Shown here: positions 39,806 through 49,579 of the stretch, piece by piece
How the letters are laid out: each line of letters starts with the position of its first letter
Numbering within the stretch: the stretch's first letter is position 1
Assembly (NCBI RefSeq): GCF_004115925.1
Contig: NZ_SDDX01000020.1
Location: 186,001 to 250,000, forward strand
DNA length: 64,000 nt
From: Lelliottia nimipressuralis
GTDB taxonomy: Bacteria; Pseudomonadota; Gammaproteobacteria; Enterobacterales; Enterobacteriaceae
Direction of reading: 5' to 3'
Program-made: the position numbers and the translations under genes
The notes under the pieces: model-generated
What the model was told of the DNA's origin: nothing
The model's database searches: none
Seen by the model: only the letters and a program-made list of their open reading frames with translations

Positions 39806-40642
39806 ATGATATCGACTCCCATACGACGATTTGGGGCTACGATACTCATGTTGCTCACCGTGACATTTTCAGGTGAGGTGCTTGCGAAGACGCACACGGA
39901 TACAACGAGTAAAAAAGCCCACGTCATAAAGACGACCAGCAGTAGCAGTAAGATTAAGGTTAGCAGTAAACAAGAGTATTCTCGCAATAGTGTAAAGAGC
40001 AGTTCACTTCCTGATTTGCGAAAATACCCTTCCGGGACACCAAGGAAAAAAGCGTTTCTCCGGACGGTAATGCCTTATATTACAAGCCAAAATTCTGCAA
40101 TTACTGCAGACCGTAACTGGCTGGTTTCAAAACAGTACGAAAGCCGTTGGTCACCTAGCGAACGCGCACGTCTGAAAGACATCGCGAAGCGCTACAAGGT
40201 GAGCTGGAATGGTAATACCCGCCGCGTGCCGTGGAACTCACTGCTTGAGCGCGTGGATATTATTCCAGGCAGCATGGTCGCGACCATGGCAGCCGCAGAG
40301 AGTGGTTGGGGCACGTCAAAACTGGCGCGTAACAACAACAATCTCTTCGGCATGAAGTGCGCCAAAGGCCGCTGTAACAACGCGCCAGGCAAAGTGAAAG
40401 GCTATTCGCAGTTCGAATCGGTTAAAGATTCCGTGAATGCCTACGTGGTAAACCTGAACACGCATCCGGCCTACTCTTCGTTCCGTAAGTCACGCGCTCA
40501 GCTGCGTAAAGCGGACCAGGAACTGACGGCGAGTACCATGATTCACAAGCTAAAAGGGTATTCAACGCAAGGGCAGAGCTACAACAACTACCTGTTTGCG
40601 ATGTACCAGGATAACCAGCGCTTAATTGCCGCTCACATGTAA
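39806..40642 (+). CDS. bax: Bax, glucosaminidase-family protein
   Basis: A 278-residue exported protein: signal peptide to about residue 27 (SGEVLA), a Ser/Lys-rich low-complexity linker (about 28-75), then a FlgJ/GH73-like glucosaminidase domain with the probable catalytic Glu in AAAESGWGTSKLARNNNNLF. The start at 39806 has AGGAG six bases upstream. Likely acts on peptidoglycan in the periplasm; cellular role not established. Confidence 0.93.
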   Translation: MISTPIRRFGATILMLLTVTFSGEVLAKTHTDTTSKKAHVIKTTSSSSKIKVSSKQEYSRNSVKSSSLPDLRKYPSGTPRKKAFLRTVMPYITSQNSAITADRNWLVSKQYESRWSPSERARLKDIAKRYKVSWNGNTRRVPWNSLLERVDIIPGSMVATMAAAESGWGTSKLARNNNNLFGMKCAKGRCNNAPGKVKGYSQFESVKDSVNAYVVNLNTHPAYSSFRKSRAQLRKADQELTASTMIHKLKGYSTQGQSYNNYLFAMYQDNQRLIAAHM

Positions 40643-40650
40643 GCCATCTC

Positions 40651-40683
40651 AAAAAAACGCCTTCCATCGGAAGGCGTTTTTCT
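40651..40683. terminator. bidirectional terminator between bax and xylR
   Basis: CGCCTTCC (40658-40665), loop atc, GGAAGGCG (40669-40676), flanked by A7 and T5, able to end both convergent transcripts. Confidence 0.9.
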
Positions 40684-40708
40684 TTGCTGAATCAGCGCTA
40701 CAACAGCG

Positions 40709-41887
40709 TTATACCAACACTTCGCTATACCGCTCCCGATACTCTTTCGGCGTGGTGTCGTACTCTTTCTTAAATACCGAATAGAAATACTGCAGTGACG
40801 GATAGCCGCACATCTGCGAAATTTCGTTAATCGACAGCGAAGTTGAGATCAGCAGGCTACGGGCTTTCTCCAGTTTTTCGGCGTGAATCACCGCGTGGAT
40901 CGTCTCCCCGACCTCTTCTTTAAAGCGCTTCTCCAGATTTGAGCGAGAAATACCGACCGCGTCCAGCACCTGGTCCACTTTGATACCTTTACAGGCATGG
41001 TTACGGATGTAGTGCATGGCCTGAATGACCGCCGGATCGTTTAACGAGCGGTAGTCCGTGGAGCGGCGCTCGACTACGCGAACCGGCGGCACCAGCAGGC
41101 GCTGAAGAGGCAGGGATTCGTTATCCAGAAGACGATGAAGTAATTTCGCGGCCTGATAGCCCATCTGACGCGTCCCTTGTGCCACCGACGACAGGGCCAC
41201 GCGCGACAGATAGCGCGTCAGCTCTTCGTTATCGATGCCAATCACGCAAAGTTTCTCAGGAACCGGAATGTGCAGATGATCGCAGACCTGCAGCACGTGG
41301 CGCGCGCGGGCATCCGTGACGGCAATAATGCCCGTTTGCGGCGGCAGGGTTTGCAGCCAGTCGGCCAGCCGATTTTGTGCGTGCTGCCAGTTCTCTGGTG
41401 CGGTCTCCAGCCCCTGATAGACCACGCCCCGGTATTTCTCCTGCGCGACGATCTGGCAAAACGCATATTCGCGCTCCATCGCCCAGCCTTTGCCACTGGA
41501 GGAGGGCAGGCCGTAAAAGGCGAAGCGGTGCACGCCTTTTTCTTTTAAATGCAAAAAGGCGCTCTCGACCAGCGCGTGATTGTCCGTTGCGATGTAGTGG
41601 ACCGGAGGGTACTTTTCGGGCGAGTGATATGAGCCGCCGACGCCCACAATCGGGACGTCGACATCGGTCAGCAACTGCTCGATCACGGGATCGTCGTAAT
41701 CGGCGATCACGCCATCGCCCAGCCAGTCTTTGATGTTTTCAATGCGGGTGCGGAAATCTTCTTCAATAAAAATATCCCACTCCGATTGCGACGCCTGCAA
41801 ATATTCACCCACGCCTTCAACTACCTGACGGTCATAGGCTTTGTTAGCGTTGAATAACAACGTAATGCGGTGACGCTTCTCAAACAT
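40709..41887 (-). CDS. xylR: xylose operon activator XylR
   Basis: A 392-residue AraC-type activator whose N-terminal domain (about 1-285) has the periplasmic-binding-protein fold and binds D-xylose. The C-terminal part (about 290-390) holds two helix-turn-helix motifs with VDQVLDAVGISRSNLEKRF and INEISQMCGYPSLQYFYSVF. It activates the xylA and xylF promoters. Last gene of xylFGHR on the minus strand, 25 bases after xylH; the GA-rich ribosome site is weak. Confidence 0.97.
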   Translation of the reverse strand: MFEKRHRITLLFNANKAYDRQVVEGVGEYLQASQSEWDIFIEEDFRTRIENIKDWLGDGVIADYDDPVIEQLLTDVDVPIVGVGGSYHSPEKYPPVHYIATDNHALVESAFLHLKEKGVHRFAFYGLPSSSGKGWAMEREYAFCQIVAQEKYRGVVYQGLETAPENWQHAQNRLADWLQTLPPQTGIIAVTDARARHVLQVCDHLHIPVPEKLCVIGIDNEELTRYLSRVALSSVAQGTRQMGYQAAKLLHRLLDNESLPLQRLLVPPVRVVERRSTDYRSLNDPAVIQAMHYIRNHACKGIKVDQVLDAVGISRSNLEKRFKEEVGETIHAVIHAEKLEKARSLLISTSLSINEISQMCGYPSLQYFYSVFKKEYDTTPKEYRERYSEVLV

Positions 41888-41912
41888 GGTTTATCTTTCC
41901 CAAATCAGTGAC

Positions 41913-43094
41913 TCATGCCCGTCGCTTGGTCGCGGAGTCCATCCAGACCGCCAGCAACAAAATGGCGCCTTTAACGATATACTGCCAGAAGGTCGGAACG
42001 TCCATCATACTCATTCCGTTATCCAGCGACGCCATAATAAATGCCCCCATTACTGCGCCCGCAACGCTCCCGATGCCTCCTGCGAGGCTGGTTCCACCAA
42101 TGACGCACGCGGCGATAGCATCCAGCTCGGCAATGTTACCGGCAGAGGGAGAACCCGCGCCGAGGCGCGAGCTTAAAATCAGCCCGGCGATAGCCACCAT
42201 CAGACCATTAATCGCAAACACGGCGAGTTTGTTTCGCTCCACATTGATCCCTGAAAGACGTGCGGCTTCAATATTGCCGCCGATGGCGTAAATGCGTCGG
42301 CCAAAAGCGGTGCGAGTCGCCATAAACATACCGGCAAGTAACAGCAGGGTCAGAATCAGCACGGGCGTCGGCACGCCACGATAATCATTCAGGAGCCAGA
42401 TCGCGCCCAGCACAATGACGGCGGTCAGCGCCTGCCGCCCGACGACCGACGTTGAAGGCGTCGAGGCGAGCCCCAGCGCCTGACGGCGCATTCTGGCGCG
42501 CCACTGCCAGGCGATGAATGCCATCAGACCGATAGCGCCAAAGGTAAAACCAACGCCATCGGAGAGATAACTCTGCCCAATTTGCGACATCGACGCGCTG
42601 GTGGGTGAAACCGTGGTGCCATTGGTGATGCCGATCAGGATGCCACGAAATGCGAGCATCCCCGCCAGGGTGACGATGAATGAAGGCACCTTACGATACG
42701 CCACCCACCAGCCATTCCAGGTGCCGAGCAGCAGGCCGAGTACCAGCGTGACGGCCACCGTCAACGGTAGCGGCCAGCCGAGCCAGACGTCAAAGATTGC
42801 GGCGACACCGCCCAGTAACCCCATCATCGAACCGACCGACAGATCGATTTCGGCAGAGATAATGACGAACACCATCCCGACTGCCAGAATGCCGGTAATC
42901 GCCGTCTGGCGCAGCAGGTTGGAGATGTTGCGCGCGCTTAAATACGAACCGTCGGTCATCCAGGTGAAGAACAGCATGATGGCGATAATGGCCGCGATCA
43001 TGACGAAAACCTGTAGGTTTAACGCTTTAAATCCCGAGAACAAACCTGGCGCAGACACAGGGACTTTGATATCAGACGGGTTGCTTTTCGACAT
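41913..43094 (-). CDS. xylH: D-xylose ABC transporter permease
   Basis: A 393-residue membrane permease of the BPD_transp_2 family with about ten to twelve hydrophobic segments. It has the family loop [20 protein letters not shown] and the C-terminal [20 protein letters not shown] stretch. It starts inside xylG, overlapping it by 23 bases, with GGAG located in the xylG coding sequence; translation is likely coupled. Confidence 0.97.
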   Translation of the reverse strand: MSKSNPSDIKVPVSAPGLFSGFKALNLQVFVMIAAIIAIMLFFTWMTDGSYLSARNISNLLRQTAITGILAVGMVFVIISAEIDLSVGSMMGLLGGVAAIFDVWLGWPLPLTVAVTLVLGLLLGTWNGWWVAYRKVPSFIVTLAGMLAFRGILIGITNGTTVSPTSASMSQIGQSYLSDGVGFTFGAIGLMAFIAWQWRARMRRQALGLASTPSTSVVGRQALTAVIVLGAIWLLNDYRGVPTPVLILTLLLLAGMFMATRTAFGRRIYAIGGNIEAARLSGINVERNKLAVFAINGLMVAIAGLILSSRLGAGSPSAGNIAELDAIAACVIGGTSLAGGIGSVAGAVMGAFIMASLDNGMSMMDVPTFWQYIVKGAILLLAVWMDSATKRRA

Positions 43095-44613
43095 GACGTT
43101 CGCTCCTCAGGGCGGCTTCCATCACCTGTTCCTGGGTCAGGTTTTGGTTGATCAAATTAGCTTTCAGTTTGCCTTCATGCATGACCAGAACGCGATCGCT
43201 CAGGCCGAGCACTTCGGGCAGTTCGGACGAGATAACAATGACCGCGATGCCCTGTTGCACCAGCTGGTTAATGAGTTTGTAGATTTCATATTTTGCGCCG
43301 ATGTCGATTCCACGCGTCGGCTCATCCAGAATCAGGATGCGTGGATTCAAAAGCAGGCAGCGCGCCAGAATCGCTTTCTGCTGATTGCCCCCGCTCAGCC
43401 GCCCAATGGCCAGCTCAGGTGATGAGGTTTTGACTTTCAGGCGCGCTAAAGACTGGAGAATGCACTGCTGTTCCGCCGCATCGTCCAGGCTGCTTAGCGC
43501 ACCCGAAAACTGGTTGAGGGCCGCGAGGGTGATGTTTTTCCCCACTGCCATGACCGGCACAATGCCGTCTTTTTTACGGTCTTCCGGAACCATCGCGATG
43601 CCATGGGCGATGGCCTGCTGACAGCTGTTGATATGTACGAGCTGGTCGTCGAGATAAATGCTGCCTTCCCAGCGGCCTGGCCAGACGCCAAACAGGCACT
43701 GGACCGCTTCGGTTCGCCCTGCACCGACTAAACCGGCAATGCCAAGGATCTCCCCGCGCCGCAGCGAGAAGGAGACATTGTTGACGCGTTTGATATGGCG
43801 GTTAACCGGATGCCAGGCGGTCAGGTTTTCGACTCTTAATATTTCGTCCCCGGTGGTGTGCGGTTCGTTTGGGTAGAGCGCGGTGAGTTCGCGGCCCACC
43901 ATCATGGTAATGATATCGTCTTCACTCATCCCGGCAGCTTCTCGTGTGCCGATGTGTTGCCCATCGCGGATAACGCAGATGGTGTCCGAGATGGCTTTCA
44001 CTTCATTGAGTTTGTGAGAAATATAAATGCAGGCGATGCCGTGATGCTGCAGGTCGCGGATGATATCCAGCAGGACCGCAGTTTCTTGCTCAGTCAGCGA
44101 TGCGGTAGGTTCATCGAGGATCAGCAAGCGCACCTGTTTGTTCAGGGCTTTGGCAATTTCGACCAACTGCTGCTGCCCTAACCCTAGATCGCCGACGCGG
44201 GTATTGGGAGAAATTTGAAGGCTGACCTGAGCCAGCAGCTTTTCACAGCGCAGGGTCATGGTGTCATAGTCCAGCACGCCGAAGCGTGAGATCTCGGCAC
44301 CCAAGAAAATATTCTCCAGCACCGTGAGATGCTTCACCAGCGCCAGCTCCTGGTGAATGATGGCGATCCCTTTGCGCTCCGTGTCGCGAATGTGCGTGGC
44401 TTGCAGCGTTTCACCGGCAAAGACGATTTCACCGTCATAGCTGCCGTGCGGGTAGATGCCGCACAGCACTTTCATCAGCGTGGATTTGCCAGATCCGTTT
44501 TCACCACACAGCGAGACAATCTCGCCGGGGTTCAGGCGAAGGCTCACGTTGTCGATGGCTTTCACCGCGCCAAAGGCTTTGGTAATGCTTTTCATTTCAA
44601 GTAAATACGGCAT
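43072..44613 (-). CDS. xylG: D-xylose ABC transporter ATP-binding protein
   Basis: A 513-residue double ABC ATPase of the monosaccharide class. The first half has a canonical Walker [10 protein letters not shown] and Walker [11 protein letters not shown]. The second half has the degenerate loop GLVGAGRTE, signature LSGGNQQK and LILDEPTRG, as usual for this class. It powers XylFGH import. It overlaps the downstream xylH. Confidence 0.97.
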   Translation of the reverse strand: MPYLLEMKSITKAFGAVKAIDNVSLRLNPGEIVSLCGENGSGKSTLMKVLCGIYPHGSYDGEIVFAGETLQATHIRDTERKGIAIIHQELALVKHLTVLENIFLGAEISRFGVLDYDTMTLRCEKLLAQVSLQISPNTRVGDLGLGQQQLVEIAKALNKQVRLLILDEPTASLTEQETAVLLDIIRDLQHHGIACIYISHKLNEVKAISDTICVIRDGQHIGTREAAGMSEDDIITMMVGRELTALYPNEPHTTGDEILRVENLTAWHPVNRHIKRVNNVSFSLRRGEILGIAGLVGAGRTEAVQCLFGVWPGRWEGSIYLDDQLVHINSCQQAIAHGIAMVPEDRKKDGIVPVMAVGKNITLAALNQFSGALSSLDDAAEQQCILQSLARLKVKTSSPELAIGRLSGGNQQKAILARCLLLNPRILILDEPTRGIDIGAKYEIYKLINQLVQQGIAVIVISSELPEVLGLSDRVLVMHEGKLKANLINQNLTQEQVMEAALRSERHVEKQPV

Positions 44614-44655
44614 AACTGCTCCACATGACCCGAGTCAAATCGTACAAGTCGACAT

Positions 44656-44674
44656 GCCCCCGCAAAGCAGGGGC
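44656..44674 (-). repeat. hairpin between xylF and xylG
   Basis: GCCCC (44656-44660) pairs with GGGGC (44670-44674), with inner GC pairs. It lies ten bases after the xylF stop and 42 before the xylG start. Hairpins in this position often stabilise the binding-protein mRNA so that it exceeds the membrane components. Confidence 0.5.
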
Positions 44675-44683
44675 GATGCGGGA

Positions 44684-45676
44684 TTACAGTTCGCTTTTCT
44701 TGTGGAAACCGTCTTTCACGACGGTGGAATCAATGTTCTCTTTGTTGACTTCGATTGGCGTCAGCAGACGGGCAGGGACATCTTTGAGGCCGTTATTCAG
44801 TTTGGAATCGGCCTTAGGCTGCTGATCGTTGCCCAGCTCAACGGCGATTTCCGCAGCAGTAGTGGCCAGTTCGGTGATAGGTTTGTAGACCGTCATGGTC
44901 TGGGTGCCGGCAATAATACGTTTTACGCCCGCGAGATCCGCATCCTGACCGGAAATCGCGACTTTACCGGCCAGACCTTGCGCACTCAGCGCCTGAATTG
45001 CACCGCCCGCAGTGGCATCGTTGGAAGCGACCACAGCGTCAATTTTGTTATTGTTCGCGGTTAACGCGTTTTCCATAATTTTCAGCGCATTTTCCGGCAG
45101 CCAGCCGTCGGCCCATTGATCGCCTACCACTTTAATTTTACCGTCGTCGATATACGGCTTAAGAACTTTCATTTGCCCTTCACGGAATAATTTGGCGTTG
45201 TTATCAACAGGGGAGCCGCCCATCAGGAAATAATTCCCCTGCGGCACTTTGTCGACCAGACTTTGCGCCTGAATTTCACCGACTTTTTCGTTGTCGAAGG
45301 AAATATAAAAATCAATGTCAGCGTTATTAATCATGCGGTCATAGGCTAAGACTTTAATTCCTTCTTGTTTGGCCTCTTTTACCACATTACTTAACACCTG
45401 GCCGTTGTAAGGAATTATCACCAGCACATCTACGCCGCGGTTAATCATATTTTCGATTTGCGACATTTGCGTTTCTTCATTGCCATTGGCAGATTGAACA
45501 AACACTTTTGCACCGAGAGATTCCGCTTTTTTCACAAAAATATCGCGGTCTTTTTGCCAGCGCTCCAGGCGCAGGTCGTCAATGGCCATTCCGATTTTGA
45601 CTTCTTTTGCATGCCCCGCAAAGCTGGTTAGCAGTAGCGAAGCACAGAGAGTAAGGCACAGGTTTCTTATCGTCAT
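44684..45676 (-). CDS. xylF: D-xylose-binding periplasmic protein
   Basis: A 330-residue substrate-binding protein with a signal peptide (about 1-23, ending GHAKEV). The ribose-binding-type bilobal fold follows, with conserved DDLRLERWQKDRD and DVLVIIPYNG. It captures D-xylose and presents it to XylGH. The start at 45676 is set by AAGGT and by the signal peptide. First gene of xylFGHR. Confidence 0.97.
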   Translation of the reverse strand: MTIRNLCLTLCASLLLTSFAGHAKEVKIGMAIDDLRLERWQKDRDIFVKKAESLGAKVFVQSANGNEETQMSQIENMINRGVDVLVIIPYNGQVLSNVVKEAKQEGIKVLAYDRMINNADIDFYISFDNEKVGEIQAQSLVDKVPQGNYFLMGGSPVDNNAKLFREGQMKVLKPYIDDGKIKVVGDQWADGWLPENALKIMENALTANNNKIDAVVASNDATAGGAIQALSAQGLAGKVAISGQDADLAGVKRIIAGTQTMTVYKPITELATTAAEIAVELGNDQQPKADSKLNNGLKDVPARLLTPIEVNKENIDSTVVKDGFHKKSEL

Positions 45677-46049
45677 AATTATTTTACCTTTTTCTGTAGG
45701 GTGGTAAGGCTGAGACAAAAGAATCATTCACTGCCAGATACGCAGCAAATTCTTAACGGGGAAAGGCAAACTGGCAATTACAGATTTTTATCTTCTCATT
45801 ACGATATTTGGTTTATTTGCGAATTTATGACCGTGATCTGATTTTAAAATGTGCAACTTATTAATTACACATGATTCTGGAATAAGCGCCGAAAAATCGT
45901 TTGCTTGCGTATTATTTTTGCGAGCCAGCGCACGTTTGTGCATTCTCTCAATAGCAGTGTGAAATAACGTAATTGAGCAAGCTGCAATGAGTATTCACTA
46001 TTACTCCATTATCGATTACTCGCCGCACCTCTTGATTATGGAGTTCAAT
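45677..46049. promoter_or_regulatory. xylF / xylA divergent control region
   Basis: This 373-base spacer has the layout of the E. coli xyl control region. The xylF-side XylR target is likely around 45776-45820 (CAGATTTTTATCTTC and TTTGGTTTATTTGC). A possible CRP half-site CGTGATC is at 45832. The xylA side carries AATAGCAGTGTGAAATAACG at about 45950-45969 followed by TAATTGAG, matching the E. coli xylA XylR region as I recall it. GGAG at 46038 serves xylA. Exact operators need footprinting. Confidence 0.65.
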
Positions 46050-47372
46050 ATGCAAGCTTATTTCGACCAACTCGATCGCGTTCGCTACGAAGGCCCAAAA
46101 TCCACCAATCCTTTAGCATTTCGTCATTACAACCCGGATGAGCTGGTACTCGGTAAGCGCATGGAAGATCACCTGCGTTTCGCTGCCTGCTACTGGCACA
46201 CCTTCTGCTGGAATGGCGCGGATATGTTTGGTGTCGGCTCGTTTGACCGCCCATGGCAGCAGCCTGGCGAAGCGCTGGAACTGGCGAAGCGCAAAGCCGA
46301 TGTGGCATTCGAGTTTTTCCACAAGCTGAACGTCCCGTACTACTGCTTCCACGATGTGGACGTCTCTCCTGAAGGGGCCTCGCTGAAAGAATATCTGAAC
46401 AACTTTGCGCAGATGGTGGAATATCTGGGCGAGAAGCAGCAGAAAAGTGGCGTGAAGCTGCTGTGGGGGACGGCGAACTGCTTTACGAACCCGCGCTATG
46501 GTGCCGGTGCGGCGACTAACCCTGATCCTGAAGTGTTCAGCTGGGCTGCCACTCAGGTGGTGACGGCTATGAACGCCACCCATCAGCTGGGCGGTGAAAA
46601 CTACGTGCTGTGGGGCGGTCGCGAAGGCTATGAAACCCTGCTCAACACCGACCTGCGTCAGGAGCGCGAGCAGATTGGCCGTTTCATGCAGATGGTGGTC
46701 GATCACAAACACAAAATCGGGTTCCGTGGCACCTTGCTGATTGAGCCGAAGCCGCAGGAGCCAACCAAGCACCAGTACGATTACGACGTGGCGACGGTCT
46801 ACGGCTTCCTCAAACAATTTGGTCTGGAAAAAGAGATCAAAGTGAATATCGAAGCCAACCATGCCACGCTGGCGGGGCACTCTTTCCATCATGAAATTGC
46901 TTCTGCTATCGCGCTGGGTATCTTTGGCTCTGTCGATGCTAACCGTGGCGATCCGCAGCTCGGCTGGGACACCGACCAGTTCCCAATTAGCGTGGAAGAG
47001 AATGCGCTGGTGATGTACGAAATCATCAAAGCAGGCGGCTTTACCACCGGCGGCCTGAACTTTGACGCCAAAGTGCGCCGTCAGAGTACCGATAAGTACG
47101 ATCTGTTCTACGGCCATATTGGCGCGATGGACACCATGGCGCTGGCGCTGAAAGTGGCGGCCCGCATGATTGAAGACGGTGAACTGGATAAACGCGTTGC
47201 GAAGCGTTATTCCGGCTGGAACAGTGAACTCGGCCAGCAAATCTTGAAAGGGCAGTTATCCCTTGCCGAGATCGCGAAGTACGCTGAACAACATAGCCTG
47301 GCGCCGAGCCATCAGAGCGGCCACCAGGAACTGCTGGAAAACCTGGTCAATCACTATTTGTTCGATAAATAG
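46050..47372 (+). CDS. xylA: D-xylose isomerase
   Basis: Isomerises D-xylose to D-xylulose; 440 residues, TIM barrel with two divalent metals. The catalytic pair is His101 and Asp104 ([10 protein letters not shown]); the metal-site motif [16 protein letters not shown] is present. The start is [15 protein letters not shown] at 46050; the in-frame extension to 45987 lies in the leader. It is followed by a BIME and xylB. Confidence 0.98.
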   Translation: MQAYFDQLDRVRYEGPKSTNPLAFRHYNPDELVLGKRMEDHLRFAACYWHTFCWNGADMFGVGSFDRPWQQPGEALELAKRKADVAFEFFHKLNVPYYCFHDVDVSPEGASLKEYLNNFAQMVEYLGEKQQKSGVKLLWGTANCFTNPRYGAGAATNPDPEVFSWAATQVVTAMNATHQLGGENYVLWGGREGYETLLNTDLRQEREQIGRFMQMVVDHKHKIGFRGTLLIEPKPQEPTKHQYDYDVATVYGFLKQFGLEKEIKVNIEANHATLAGHSFHHEIASAIALGIFGSVDANRGDPQLGWDTDQFPISVEENALVMYEIIKAGGFTTGGLNFDAKVRRQSTDKYDLFYGHIGAMDTMALALKVAARMIEDGELDKRVAKRYSGWNSELGQQILKGQLSLAEIAKYAEQHSLAPSHQSGHQELLENLVNHYLFDK

Positions 47373-47378
47373 TCAGTG

Positions 47379-47457
47379 TTGCCGGGCGGCGCTGAGCCTG
47401 CCCGGCCTACGGAAAATATTGCTATTGTAGGCCCGGTACGCTTCGCGCCACCGGGTG
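47379..47457. repeat. BIME (two inverted REP units) between xylA and xylB
   Basis: The first unit is GCCGGGCGGCGCTGAGCC followed by TGCCCGGC (47381-47406). The second, inverted, unit runs 47431-47456, GCCCGGTACGCTTCGCGCCA then CCGGGT. The joining segment CCTAC...GTAGG can also pair. Typical enterobacterial mosaic element that protects upstream mRNA. Confidence 0.85.
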
Positions 47458-47480
47458 TTTCTGTTAAAGGAGTCACCGCA

Positions 47481-48935
47481 ATGTATATCGGGATTGATCT
47501 TGGCACATCGGGTGTGAAAGCCATCCTGTTAAACGAGCAGGGCGACGTGCTGGCCTCACACACTGAGAAGCTGCACGTTTCGCGCCCACATCCCTTATGG
47601 TCAGAACAAGACCCCGAACAGTGGTGGCAGGCGACGGATCGCGTGATCAAAGCGCTGGGTGAACAGCACAGCCTGCGTGAGGTAAAAGCGCTGGGGATTG
47701 CCGGGCAGATGCACGGCGCCACGCTGCTGGATAGCGCGCACCGTGTGCTGCGCCCGGCGATTTTGTGGAATGACGGCCGCTGCGCCGAAGAGTGCGCCAT
47801 CCTCGAAGAACGGGTGCCGACGTCACGGCAAATCACCGGTAACCTGATGATGCCGGGCTTTACGGCACCGAAGCTGCTGTGGGTGCAGCGCCATGAGCCG
47901 GACGTTTTTAAGCAGGTGGCGAAGGTCTTGCTGCCAAAAGATTATCTGCGTTTTCGCATGACGGGTGATTTCGCCAGCGACATGTCGGACGCGGCGGGAA
48001 CGATGTGGCTTGATGTCGCCAAACGCGACTGGAGCGAGACAATGCTGGATGCCTGCCAGCTGACACGCGATCACATGCCTGCGCTCTTCGAAGGCAGTGA
48101 AATCACCGGCGTGCTGAATCCTTCGATTGCGGAAAGCTGGAATATGCCTGCCGTGCCGGTAGTGGCGGGCGGTGGCGATAATGCGGCGGGGGCGGTGGGC
48201 GTGGGAATGGTGGATGCCGGGCAGGCAATGCTGTCGTTAGGCACCTCGGGCGTCTATTTTGCCGTAAGCGACGGGTATCGCAGCAATCCGGAAAGCGCTG
48301 TACACAGTTTCTGCCATGCGTTGCCGGGGAAATGGCATCTGATGTCGGTGATGCTCAGCGCCGCGTCATGCCTTGACTGGGCGGCAAATTTAACGGGGCT
48401 TAAGGACGTTCCGGCGCTGATCGCGGCGGCCCAGCAAGCCAATGAGGATGCCGGTGCCGTGTGGTTTTTACCCTATCTTTCCGGTGAGCGCACACCGCAC
48501 AACAACCCAGAGGCGAAAGGCGTGTTCTTTGGTCTAACGCATCAGCATGGCCAAGCCGAACTGGCGCGTGCGGTGCTGGAGGGCGTTGGCTATGCGCTGG
48601 CAGACGGGATGGATGTGGTTCACGACTGCGGCCTTAAACCGACCAGCATTACCCTCATCGGCGGAGGCGCGAGAAGCAGCTACTGGCGGCAGATGCTGGC
48701 GGATATCAGCGGCTTGCAGCTTGATTACCGCACCGGTGGCGACGTTGGGCCTGCACTGGGCGCAGCCCGTCTGGCGCAGATTGCGCTGAACCCCGACCAA
48801 CCGCTTTCGCAGCTACTTCCGCAGCTCACGCTTGAGCAGGAACATAAGCCGGATGCGGCGCGTCATAGCCGCTACACCGAACGGCGCGAAGTGTTCCGCA
48901 AAATCTATCAGCAGCTCTTGCCGTTAATGTCGTAA
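47481..48935 (+). CDS. xylB: xylulokinase
   Basis: Phosphorylates D-xylulose to D-xylulose 5-phosphate; 484 residues, FGGY kinase, with N-terminal MYIGIDLGTSGVKAILL and the GGGDNAAGA and GGGARSSYWRQMLAD ATP-site motifs intact. The start at 47481 has AAAGGAG upstream; the longer frame to 47376 is the BIME. Also the exit enzyme for xylulose released elsewhere. Confidence 0.98.
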   Translation: MYIGIDLGTSGVKAILLNEQGDVLASHTEKLHVSRPHPLWSEQDPEQWWQATDRVIKALGEQHSLREVKALGIAGQMHGATLLDSAHRVLRPAILWNDGRCAEECAILEERVPTSRQITGNLMMPGFTAPKLLWVQRHEPDVFKQVAKVLLPKDYLRFRMTGDFASDMSDAAGTMWLDVAKRDWSETMLDACQLTRDHMPALFEGSEITGVLNPSIAESWNMPAVPVVAGGGDNAAGAVGVGMVDAGQAMLSLGTSGVYFAVSDGYRSNPESAVHSFCHALPGKWHLMSVMLSAASCLDWAANLTGLKDVPALIAAAQQANEDAGAVWFLPYLSGERTPHNNPEAKGVFFGLTHQHGQAELARAVLEGVGYALADGMDVVHDCGLKPTSITLIGGGARSSYWRQMLADISGLQLDYRTGGDVGPALGAARLAQIALNPDQPLSQLLPQLTLEQEHKPDAARHSRYTERREVFRKIYQQLLPLMS

Positions 48936-48943
48936 GGCGACGT

Positions 48944-48975
48944 TGTCCCAATGGGACATGATGATGTCCTTTTTT
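48944..48975 (+). terminator. xylB terminator with an overlapping alternative hairpin
   Basis: GGACAT (48954-48959), loop gatg, ATGTCC (48964-48969), then six T: a short intrinsic terminator. Its first arm also pairs with TGTCC at 48944-48948 (the 15-base DNA palindrome TGTCCCAATGGGACA), so the two hairpins exclude each other. The palindrome could instead be a protein-binding site. Confidence 0.6.
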
Positions 48976-48993
48976 GGTCTTCTCGTGGAGCCG

Positions 48994-49033
48994 TCTCCTC
49001 GTCAGTATAGGGTTATACCCACTGGCGAGGAGA
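48994..49033 (+). promoter_or_regulatory. long hairpin masking the ribosome binding site of the cysteine hydrolase
   Basis: TCTCCTCGTCAGT (48994-49006) pairs with ACTGGCGAGGAGA (49021-49033): 13 base pairs with one G-U wobble. The loop can fold further through GGG/CCC. The whole Shine-Dalgarno GAGGAG lies in the second arm, seven bases before the ATG at 49040. No U-run follows, so translation control is more likely than termination. Confidence 0.6.
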
Positions 49034-49039
49034 ATCACC

Positions 49040-49579
49040 ATGTCGCGCACCGCATTAATCAATATCGATACTCAGCAGTCGTTCCATCACCGTGAATACT
49101 GGCAGGAAGAGGGTTTTGAGGCATTTCAACAGGCCATGCTGGGGCTGATTGAAGGCTGTGAATCGCGTGATATCCCCGTTGTGGATATCTTTCATGTCGA
49201 CGATACCGGGCCGTTCTCACTGCAAAGCGGTTATGTCACCCCGATGTCCTTTTTACGTCATCAGCCTGCGGTCGTTTTCCAGAAGCATGTGCATAATGCC
49301 TTCACCGATACGGGCCTTGACCACTGGTTGCGCGAACGGGATATTAATCGTCTGATCATCTGTGGTCTGCGTACGGAACAGTGCTGCGAAACCACCGCGC
49401 GAGTGGCCTCGGATTTGGGCTATGCGGTGACCTTCGTCAGTGAAGCGACGCTGACTTTCCCGATGACCTGGAAGGGCACTACGCTCGATACCCACGAGCT
49501 ACGCCATCGTACCGAAACGGTACTGGCCGGGCGTTTTGCAGAAATTAAAACTGTGGCGGAGACGCTGGAGTCGCTCTGA
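49040..49579 (+). CDS. isochorismatase-family cysteine hydrolase
   Basis: A 179-residue hydrolase with the triad Asp10 (NIDTQQSF), Lys82 (VFQKHVHNAF) and Cys115 (GLRTEQCCETTARVA). Family members hydrolyse isochorismate, nicotinamide, ureidoacrylate or N-carbamoyl compounds; the substrate here cannot be read off. Its stop overlaps the ATG of the GlxA-type regulator by one base, so the regulator probably governs this enzyme. E. coli K-12 has yiaA and yiaB in this interval instead. The leader hairpin suggests tight translational control. Confidence 0.88.
   Translation: MSRTALINIDTQQSFHHREYWQEEGFEAFQQAMLGLIEGCESRDIPVVDIFHVDDTGPFSLQSGYVTPMSFLRHQPAVVFQKHVHNAFTDTGLDHWLRERDINRLIICGLRTEQCCETTARVASDLGYAVTFVSEATLTFPMTWKGTTLDTHELRHRTETVLAGRFAEIKTVAETLESL

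Noticed and set aside
46113..47240. 375-codon minus-strand frame inside xylA
   Set aside because: Antisense shadow of xylA; composition rich in His, Arg and Gln, as expected of a reversed coding frame.
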